The notes under the pieces are model-generated. The model had not been told where the DNA came from and made no database searches. It worked only from the letters and a program-made list of their open reading frames with translations. The translations under genes were made by a program, and so were the position numbers. This document shows, one piece after another, positions 55,375 to 62,122 of a stretch of DNA of 64,000 bases; the stretch's first letter is position 1; every line of letters starts with the position of its first letter. The DNA comes from Nostoc sp. LEGE 06077 (GTDB lineage Bacteria; Cyanobacteriota; Cyanobacteriia; Cyanobacteriales; Nostocaceae): assembly GCF_015207705.1 (NCBI RefSeq), contig NZ_JADEWI010000028.1, positions 1-64,000 on the forward strand, given 5' to 3'.

Positions 55375-55430
55375 GGCTGGATGACAATCGCCCATTCGGG
55401 TGAAGCCATGTATAAATTCTTTTAATAAAA

Positions 55431-55448
55431 TATTTAGCATACTAAATA
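55431..55448. promoter_or_regulatory. Candidate MarR operator palindrome
   Basis: TATTTAGCATACTAAATA is a perfect 18-bp inverted repeat with a 4-nt centre, lying in the marR-emrA gap. The half-motif ATACTAAATA recurs upstream of marR itself (about 54872). The spacing and position fit an autoregulated MarR site, but this is inference. Confidence 0.4.
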
Positions 55449-55515
55449 AAAGAGTAGAAGTAGCTTGCAACTAAATAGTACGTGTTCTAATTATTAAGCA
55501 AGGAAGAGGGGAATT

Positions 55516-56976
55516 ATGACGACAACTACTTTCAACGGACGCAACAAAGAGAAAACAGCTGTTGTCGAAACAGAAATGATTACGGATACCGAGACTTTAG
55601 AAACAGCGATCGCCACGCCAGAAGCACCGGAAACTGATGTACAGCCAGAGGTAGAGAAAAAAGACAAATCGCGTAGTAAAAAGCGATTGCCTTTAATTTT
55701 GGCGGGGTTGGGTGTAGGTGCGATCGCCGCAGGTACATTTGGTTATAACTATTGGCAGTTTGCTTCCACCCACGAAGAAACAGATAACGCTACGGTGACA
55801 GGACACGTTCACCAAGTTAGTAGCAAAATTCCCGGAACAGTTGCCCAAGTTTTAGTTAACGATAACCAAGAAGTGCAAACGGGACAATTATTAGTCAAAC
55901 TTGACCCCCGCGACTATCAAAGTAAAGTGCAGCAAGCCACCGCCGCTTTAGAAAATGCCCGCAGCCAAGCCCAAGCTGCCGCCGCCAATATTGCTTTAAG
56001 TTCTGAAACCACCAGTGGGAAGACAACCCAAGCCCAAGGCGATGTTAGTAATGCCATAGCGGCAATTTCTACCGCCCAAGCAGCAGTACAAGAAGCCCAA
56101 GCCGGGATTCCCGCTGCCCAAGCAGCAGTACAAGAAGCCCAAGCCGGAATTCCCGCCGCCCAAGCCCAGGTAGCCCAAGTCAACGCTAACTTGCAAAAAG
56201 CGGAAACAGATTACAACCGTTACAACAGCTTATATCAAGAAGGGGCGATCGCACGTCAACAGTTAGATGCAGCTAAAGCAGCTTATGACGTGGCTTTAGC
56301 GCAGAAAAATGCGGCTGTCCAAGGAGTGCAACAAGCCCAAGCTAGGTTAGCCTCAGCCAGAGTTGGAGTAGCCAAAGCCCAATCTCAACTAGCACAAGCC
56401 CAAGAAGGTGTCACCAGCGCCCAAGCCAAACTTGCAGCATCGAGAGGTGGATTGCAACAAGCAACAGCTGGCGGTCAAGATACTAGCGTCAAACGGGGTC
56501 AATATGAAGCGGCTAAAGCGGCGATCGCCCAAGCCGAAGCATCATTAAAAGATGCCCAATTGCAGTTATCCTACACCAACGTTACGGCTCCCAGTGGCGG
56601 ACGAGTTGGTAAAAAAACCGTGGAAGTTGGTAACAGAATCCAAGCGGGATCACCTTTAATGGCGATCGTCGATAACGAAAATTGGGTAGTAGCCAACTTC
56701 AAAGAAACCCAGTTAGAAAGGATGAAAGCAGGACAACCAGTAGAAGTGAAACTAGATGCTTTTCCCCATCACATCTTTAGCGGAAGAGTTGACAGTGTTT
56801 CGCCAGCTTCCGGCGCGCAATTTGCCTTGTTACCGCCAGATAACGCTACAGGTAACTTTACTAAAGTGGTACAACGTATCCCCGTCAAAATAGTTTTAGA
56901 CCAAAAGAGTATTCAAGGTTACGACTCACGGATTACACCGGGGATGTCTGCGGAAGTTACTGTTGAAGTTAAATGA
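55516..56976 (+). CDS. EmrA/HlyD-family membrane fusion protein
   Basis: A 486-residue periplasmic adaptor for multidrug export. A ~60-residue acidic cytoplasmic tail is followed by one membrane segment (LPLILAGLGVGAIAAGTFGY, about 60-80), the lipoyl half-motif VSSKIPGTVAQVLVNDNQEV, a long Ala/Gln-rich coiled coil (about 130-330, with two copies of AAVQEAQAGIPAAQ), the second lipoyl half VTAPSGGRVGKKTVEVG and a C-terminal barrel. The ribosome-binding site GGAAGAGGGG is strong. It lies between marR and two MFS genes, forming an efflux operon. Confidence 0.92.
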   Translation: MTTTTFNGRNKEKTAVVETEMITDTETLETAIATPEAPETDVQPEVEKKDKSRSKKRLPLILAGLGVGAIAAGTFGYNYWQFASTHEETDNATVTGHVHQVSSKIPGTVAQVLVNDNQEVQTGQLLVKLDPRDYQSKVQQATAALENARSQAQAAAANIALSSETTSGKTTQAQGDVSNAIAAISTAQAAVQEAQAGIPAAQAAVQEAQAGIPAAQAQVAQVNANLQKAETDYNRYNSLYQEGAIARQQLDAAKAAYDVALAQKNAAVQGVQQAQARLASARVGVAKAQSQLAQAQEGVTSAQAKLAASRGGLQQATAGGQDTSVKRGQYEAAKAAIAQAEASLKDAQLQLSYTNVTAPSGGRVGKKTVEVGNRIQAGSPLMAIVDNENWVVANFKETQLERMKAGQPVEVKLDAFPHHIFSGRVDSVSPASGAQFALLPPDNATGNFTKVVQRIPVKIVLDQKSIQGYDSRITPGMSAEVTVEVK

Positions 56977-57032
56977 AGTCTGAAATATAGAATTTTATAT
57001 TTTAGCCTCCTGTCTCCTGCCTTTCTTAACCA

Positions 57033-58295
57033 ATGACAATATTTAAACAGTTGCAACTACCTGCCTTCAGGTCAAAAAACTATCGTTTGTTTTTTGCCGG
57101 ACAAGGCATTTCTCTAATTGGCACATGGATGACTCAACTAGCTACAGTTTGGCTAGTGTATGACTTAACTAATTCACCATTAATGCTAGGAGTTGTCGGA
57201 TTTGCTAGTCAAATTCCCAGCTTTTTTCTCGCTCCCTTTGGGGGCGTGTTTGTCGATCGCTTTTCGCGGTATCGTACCTTAATTGGTACACAAATCATGG
57301 CGATGATCCAGTCATTAGCATTAGCAACCCTGACACTAACAGGAGTAATTCAGGTTTGGCACATCATCGTATTAAGCTTATTACAAGGATTCATTAACGC
57401 CTTAGATGCACCAGCACGCCAAGCATTTGTCCCCGAACTAGTAGAACGCAAAGACGATTTAGCCAATGCGATCGCTCTCAATTCAACTATGATTAATGGT
57501 GCGCGACTCATTGGCCCCGCTGTGGGAGGATTGCTAATTGCCAGAATTGGTGTTGCTTACTGTTTTTTAATCGATGGTTTGAGTTACATTGCTGTGCTTG
57601 CAGGGTTACTAGCGATGACAGTTAAACCGTGGAGAATTCCAGTTAATCCAGGGAATCCCTTACAAAGAGTTAAAGAGGGATTTATTTATGCTTTTAGCTT
57701 TCCCCCGATTCGGGCAATTCTTTTACTATCAACTTTAGTTAGTTTAATGGGGTTGCAAAATACAATTCTGGTGCCAGTTTTTGCCGAAACAATCCTTAAA
57801 GGTGATGCTGAAACTTTAGGCTTTTTAATGGCTGCATCAGGTGTGGGGGCATTATCAGGCGGGATATATTTGGCTACACGCAAAACCATTTTAGGAATTG
57901 GGAAATTAATTGCGATCGCGCCAGCAATATTAGGATGTGGTTTGATCGCCTTTGCCTTTTCTCGATTTTTACCATTATCTTTGTTCACAATGCTATTTGT
58001 TGGCTTAGGAACGATTTTACAAATTGCGGCTAGTAATACATTTTTGCAAACTATTGTTGAAGAAGATAAACGCGGCAGATTGATGAGCTTATACACCATG
58101 TCATTTTTAGGCATGATACCCATAGGCAATTTAATCGGCGGCGGAATTGCAGATATAATTGGCGCTCCTAATACATTAATCATTGATGGGATAGCGTGTA
58201 TTATTGGTTCTATATTTTTTAGTCGGCAACTCCCTACTTTACAAAAAATGGTAGTACCGATTTATCAACAAAAAGGTATTTTAACTAGTAAGTAG
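57033..58295 (+). CDS. MFS transporter, EntS-like (12 TM)
   Basis: A 420-residue major-facilitator protein with about 12 membrane segments. FRSKNYRLFFAGQGISLIGT and WMTQLATVWLVYDLTNSPLM are typical of the EntS/MFS_3 group that exports siderophores or drugs. DRFSRYRTLI is the loop 2-3 motif. It begins 56 bp after emrA, so it is cotranscribed with it. The presence of two MFS genes beside one EmrA suggests two export partners or a specialised substrate. Confidence 0.9.
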   Translation: MTIFKQLQLPAFRSKNYRLFFAGQGISLIGTWMTQLATVWLVYDLTNSPLMLGVVGFASQIPSFFLAPFGGVFVDRFSRYRTLIGTQIMAMIQSLALATLTLTGVIQVWHIIVLSLLQGFINALDAPARQAFVPELVERKDDLANAIALNSTMINGARLIGPAVGGLLIARIGVAYCFLIDGLSYIAVLAGLLAMTVKPWRIPVNPGNPLQRVKEGFIYAFSFPPIRAILLLSTLVSLMGLQNTILVPVFAETILKGDAETLGFLMAASGVGALSGGIYLATRKTILGIGKLIAIAPAILGCGLIAFAFSRFLPLSLFTMLFVGLGTILQIAASNTFLQTIVEEDKRGRLMSLYTMSFLGMIPIGNLIGGGIADIIGAPNTLIIDGIACIIGSIFFSRQLPTLQKMVVPIYQQKGILTSK

Positions 58296-58346
58296 ATTTA
58301 TCAATCAAGCTTCAATTACTAACTGTGTTGACGTTGAAAAGTTATT

Positions 58347-58443
58347 TCACGCAGAGGCGCGGAGGCGCAGAGAGATTTAAGAGAATATCGGTAAATATCC
58401 CTCTTCTGTAACCTCTAACCTGTAACCTGTACCCTCTAACCTA
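58347..58443. repeat. Dispersed intergenic repeats
   Basis: CACGCAGAGGCGCGGAGGCG, a GC-rich direct repeat common in Nostoc genomes, is followed after about 30 bp by heptamers of the type TAACCTG/TAACCTC (58400-58443). They fill the spacer between the two MFS genes. Confidence 0.65.
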
Positions 58444-58506
58444 CTATCAATGGTAAATTTTTAATATTCTCCCAATCCTATTCACACCTCAAACTGGAGC
58501 AAAACT

Positions 58507-60075
58507 ATGGCTAATGTTTCTGCTGTAGCACCAGAACGCATACCTCTAAGAACTTGGATTGGTGTATTAGCTAGTATGCTTGGTGCCTTTATGGCAGTTT
58601 TGGATATCCAAATCACTAACGCTTCATTGCAAGAAATTCAAGCATCTTTAGGCGCAACTTTAGAAGAAGGTTCGTGGATTTCTACTGCTTATCTGGTAGC
58701 AGAAATTGTGGTCATTCCCTTAACTGGATGGTTATCGCGGGTTTTTTCACTTAGACTTTATTTATTAGTTAATACAGTATTATTTATTTTCTTTTCTATT
58801 TGCTGCGCTTGGGCATGGGATTTAAATTCCATGATTGTTTTTCGGGCTTTGCAAGGTTTTACAGGCGGAGTTTTAATTCCTTCATCGCTAACAGTAGTTT
58901 TAACAACATTACCACCAGCCAAGCAATCAATCGGATTAGCTGCATTTGCGATTACAGCAGTTTTTGCACCATCAATTGGCCCAACTTTAGGTGGTTGGTT
59001 AACAGAAAATTATAGTTGGGAATATAGCTTTTATATTAATGTATTTCCTGGGGCATTAATGCTGGCTGGTGTATGGTATGGAATTAAGCAAGTTCAACCT
59101 CAAGTACAGTTATTAAAACAGGGCGATTGGTGGGGAATTATTTCAATGGCTATTGGCTTAGGTTCCCTACAGGTAGTGTTAGAAGAAGGTAGCCGCAAAG
59201 ATTGGTTTGGTTCACCATTGATTGTCCGGTTAAGTATTATTGCCGCAATTTTTTTGACTCTATTCTTCTTTATTGAATTAACTCGTAAGCAACCATTTAT
59301 TAATTTAAGTTTATTACGTTATCGCAACTTTGCTTTAGCTAGTGTCGTTAATGTCTCCCTGGGGATAGGATTATATGGCTCGATTTATATTTTGCCTTTG
59401 TATCTGGCTCAAATTCAACAATACAATGCTTTGCAAATTGGTGAAGTGTTAATTTGGGCTGGGATTCCACAATTATTTATTATTCCTTTTATTCCCAAAT
59501 TAATGCAACGCATTGATGTGCGGTTTATGGTGGCATTAGGAGTAACTTTGTTTGCGATTAGTGCATTTATGAATGCTGGTTTGACTAATCAAACAGGGTT
59601 AGATCAATTGCGCTGGTCACAACTAGTTCGAGCGATGGGACAACCATTAATTATGGTTCCGTTGACATCAATTGCAACTGCGGGTTTGAACCCAAAAGAT
59701 GCAGGTTCAGCTAGTGGTTTATTTAATATGATGCGAAATATGGGTGGTTCCCTAGGAATTGCTATATTAGCAACCTTATTAACTAATAGAGAGCAATTTC
59801 ACTCGAATAGATTGGGGGATGCCGTATCTTTATATAACCCAGAAACGCAACAGCGAATTGACCAGATGACACAATATTTTATTAGCCGCGGTGCAGATTT
59901 AACTACAGCCCAAAATCAGGCGATCGCATCTATTTCTAATGTCGTCCGCCGCGAAGCATTTGTCATGGCTTTTAATGATTGTTTCTATTTTATTGGTCTA
60001 GCTTTATTAGTCAGTGGTATTGCTATTTTGTTCATTAAAAAAGTGAAAGCAACTGGCGGTGCAGTTGCCCATTAG
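58507..60075 (+). CDS. EmrB/QacA-family drug efflux MFS transporter (DHA2, 14 TM)
   Basis: A 522-residue transporter with about 14 membrane segments. It shows MLGAFMAVLDIQITNASLQE (motif D1 of DHA2 proteins), GSWISTAYLVAEIVVIPLTG, RALQGFTGGVLIPSS and AVFAPSIGPTLGGWL (antiporter motif C). With the EmrA-type adaptor upstream it should form an EmrAB-like proton-driven pump across the envelope. The MarR protein at the head of the locus is its likely regulator. Confidence 0.93.
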   Translation: MANVSAVAPERIPLRTWIGVLASMLGAFMAVLDIQITNASLQEIQASLGATLEEGSWISTAYLVAEIVVIPLTGWLSRVFSLRLYLLVNTVLFIFFSICCAWAWDLNSMIVFRALQGFTGGVLIPSSLTVVLTTLPPAKQSIGLAAFAITAVFAPSIGPTLGGWLTENYSWEYSFYINVFPGALMLAGVWYGIKQVQPQVQLLKQGDWWGIISMAIGLGSLQVVLEEGSRKDWFGSPLIVRLSIIAAIFLTLFFFIELTRKQPFINLSLLRYRNFALASVVNVSLGIGLYGSIYILPLYLAQIQQYNALQIGEVLIWAGIPQLFIIPFIPKLMQRIDVRFMVALGVTLFAISAFMNAGLTNQTGLDQLRWSQLVRAMGQPLIMVPLTSIATAGLNPKDAGSASGLFNMMRNMGGSLGIAILATLLTNREQFHSNRLGDAVSLYNPETQQRIDQMTQYFISRGADLTTAQNQAIASISNVVRREAFVMAFNDCFYFIGLALLVSGIAILFIKKVKATGGAVAH

Positions 60076-60144
60076 ATTTTGCCTAGGGAAGTCATAGGCT
60101 TTAACCGCGAGAAATCTGTCTAAATTTTATTGTAATCCTAATGG

Positions 60145-60178
60145 AAAAACACCAAGGATATTTTAACTTCTTGGTGTT
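60145..60178 (-). terminator. Terminator of the TPR-protein gene
   Basis: On the minus strand a 9-bp stem (AACACCAAG / CTTGGTGTT) is followed by TTTTT, about 40 bp after the stop of the TPR gene. It also lies between convergent genes and could limit read-through from emrB. Confidence 0.75.
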
Positions 60179-60221
60179 CAAAAATAGCAAACTTAATAAA
60201 TTATGAGTTCTATATTCTGCG

Positions 60222-60875
60222 TCAAGAAACACTAGGATCATCGGCTGCTTTAATCTGTTTTAGCATTTGTTGAATTTGGTAAACCTTATCATTTCTACTT
60301 TGGGTTTTGAAAATATTTAAAGCTTTTTCTAGAGAAGCAACTGCCTCATCTTTTTTATTAAGCTGCCATAGCGCCTGTCCTAAATTCGTCATTGCTTCGC
60401 CATAATTAGCATTTATTTCTAAAGCTTTACGATATTGGCTAATAGCATCATCCCAGCGGTCTTGAGTTGCATAAACAACACCTAGTGCATTGTAAGCCAA
60501 AGCATATTTTGGCTTGAGGCGAATAGCTTCTTGATATGATGTAATTGCTGGTTCTGGTTGTTTTTGGCGGAGAAGTATATTACCTAGTTGAAAGTAGGCA
60601 AAAGCATCTTCTGGATATTTTTTAGTTAATCTACGTAAGATTTTTTCTGCACCTGTTAAATCTCCTTGATTATATAAAGCATTTGCTTGTAGTACTAGCT
60701 GCGATCGCTCTGAATTATTGTCGTCTTGAAACTGTGCTAGTTTAACTGGTTGTTTTGTGGTAATCTGTGCATTTCCCTGTAATGCCACTTTTGGGGGAAC
60801 TGCTAACACTAATGGTGATCCACCAATTGCAGCTACTAAACTTAGGATCATGCTACTAATAGGTAGAATCTTCAT
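60222..60875 (-). CDS. Exported TPR-repeat protein
   Basis: A 217-residue protein with an N-terminal signal peptide (MKILPISSMILSLVAAIGGS, cleavage near VLA) and at least four TPR units: LVLQANALYNQGDLTGAEKI, DAFAYFQLGNILLRQKQPEP, YALAYNALGVVYATQDRWDD and YGEAMTNLGQALWQLNKKDE. It is probably a periplasmic scaffold. GAGGAG lies upstream; the ATG at 60875 is preferred to a TTG 9 nt earlier. No partner is evident among the neighbours. Confidence 0.85.
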   Translation of the reverse strand: MKILPISSMILSLVAAIGGSPLVLAVPPKVALQGNAQITTKQPVKLAQFQDDNNSERSQLVLQANALYNQGDLTGAEKILRRLTKKYPEDAFAYFQLGNILLRQKQPEPAITSYQEAIRLKPKYALAYNALGVVYATQDRWDDAISQYRKALEINANYGEAMTNLGQALWQLNKKDEAVASLEKALNIFKTQSRNDKVYQIQQMLKQIKAADDPSVS

Positions 60876-61053
60876 TACCTTCAACTCCTCAATAATGTCC
60901 TGATCCCTATCATAAATTGAAGATGGGTTATCTAACGTTTCTTAGTTAAGTCTAAAGTCTGAAATTAATCAACATATAATGAGTTTTTTGATTAGCGATC
61001 GCGCTGCAACTTTGGGAATACTGAAATTTAGAGTATACAAGGTTGTAGTATAT

Positions 61054-61527
61054 ATGGCAGAAAATCGTATCAGTGCCAACTTAACCACCGCAGATAGAGA
61101 TGCAGTTATGCAAGCGATCGCTACTATCAAAGAAAAGTTACCCTTTTTAATTGATTTAACCACAGAAGACCGCCGCACGATAGTCAAAATGGGCGATAAA
61201 AGCCGCGCCTTTGTCAGCAAAGCTTTAGAAGTCGCCACACAAAACCCCAACTTTTTACCCCGTTCTTTTGATATCGAAGAAATGCGGCGGGACTTAGCAC
61301 TGTATGAAGCGTTGTATCCCGTCTTGTTGTCTTTAACACAACTGCAAGAACTGGTGGATGATACTTGTATGGCATCTGGTAGTGAAGCATACACAGCAGC
61401 ATTAGCAGTTTATAACTATGCCAAGGCTAGTGGTGATGTCGCTGGTTTAGATAGCGTAATTGATGAAATGGGACGCAGGTTTACCCGCCGTACTAAGAAA
61501 AAGAAAACCGAAGTTGTCGCGGGGTAA
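61054..61527 (+). CDS. Conserved hypothetical helical protein
   Basis: A 157-residue soluble, mainly helical protein: MAENRISANLTTADRDAVMQ, then LPFLIDLTTEDRRTIVKMGD, RDLALYEALYPVLLSLTQLQ and a basic tail RRFTRRTKKKKTE. I recognise the general type (small proteins of this kind occur in varied bacteria) but no named function. The ATG at 61054 is favoured; a longer frame from 60979 adds an unlikely N-terminus. A strong terminator follows directly, so it is a complete single-gene unit. Confidence 0.72.
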   Translation: MAENRISANLTTADRDAVMQAIATIKEKLPFLIDLTTEDRRTIVKMGDKSRAFVSKALEVATQNPNFLPRSFDIEEMRRDLALYEALYPVLLSLTQLQELVDDTCMASGSEAYTAALAVYNYAKASGDVAGLDSVIDEMGRRFTRRTKKKKTEVVAG

Positions 61528-61560
61528 GAATTAGGATAGGCGATCGCACCAATAATTAGT

Positions 61561-61594
61561 ATAGGGACACAAAAATTTTGTGTCCCTATTTTGT
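61561..61594 (+). terminator. Rho-independent terminator
   Basis: A 14-bp stem, ATAGGGACACAAAA / TTTTGTGTCCCTAT, is followed by a T-rich tail (TTTGTATTTTT). It ends the 61054-61527 transcript. Confidence 0.9.
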
Positions 61595-61631
61595 ATTTTT
61601 CTTAGAGGATGTTTGGAAAGTCCAAAATCAT

Positions 61632-61800
61632 AATCAAACCCCTCTCCAAACCTCTCCCCTGCAAGGAGAGAGGCTTCAAAAGGTCAATTTCTCGTCGGTA
61701 ATTAAGGATATTTAAGCCCCTCTCCGCGTCGGAGCGAAAAGTTTGCGCGTCCGGGTTTCCCGGCGCAAAACTTTTCAAGGCAGAGGGGTTGGGGTGAGGT
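61632..61800. repeat. Composite palindromic intergenic repeats
   Basis: CCCCTCTCCAAACCTCTCCC with GCAAGGAGAGAGG (hairpin at 61650-61673) is the family seen inside the STAND gene. A second palindromic unit follows: CCCCTCTCCGCGTCGG through GCGCGTCCGGGTTTCCCGGC to GGCAGAGGGGTTGGGGTGAG. Nothing here appears to code. Confidence 0.75.
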
Positions 61801-61826
61801 CAAAAAAGACTTGTAGAACTCACGTT

Positions 61827-62030
61827 TTGAACCTTTGAGGCTGACGATTGAACCTTTGAGGCTGAAACTTGAACCTTTGAGGCTGACAGTTGAGCCTTTG
61901 AGCCTGAAACTTGAGCCTTTGATGCTGAAACTTGAGCCTTTGAGCCTGACAATTGAACCTTTGATGCTGAAAGTTGAACCTCTGAGGCTGACAATTGAGC
62001 CTTTGATGCTGACAGTTGAGCCTTTTACAG
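61827..62030. repeat. 21-bp tandem repeat array (about 9.7 units)
   Basis: Nine full units of 21 bp of the type TTGAACCTTTGAGGCTGA plus three variable bases run from 61827 to 62015, with a partial tenth to 62030. Because 21 is divisible by 3, the array stays open in several frames on both strands and yields heptapeptide patterns (for example LRLTIEP and SASKVQL). No ribosome-binding site or conserved product supports a gene. It lies 93 bp upstream of the NACHT gene. Confidence 0.85.
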
Positions 62031-62122
62031 ACAAATTATTAATTTTTAAACTGGATTTTGGAAATTTTAGGATAAAACACTGCTTAATTAGTTGTTAAAG
62101 CAGTATTTTTTACCTAATTGCC

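Noticed and set aside
55917-56196. Ala/Trp- or Gly-rich minus-strand frames inside emrA
   Set aside because: They are antisense products of the Ala/Gln-rich coiled-coil repeats of EmrA.
61702-62098. Heptapeptide-repeat frames on both strands in the 21-bp array
   Set aside because: Open frames are a by-product of a 21-bp period; the ends translate other intergenic repeats and no ribosome-binding site is seen.
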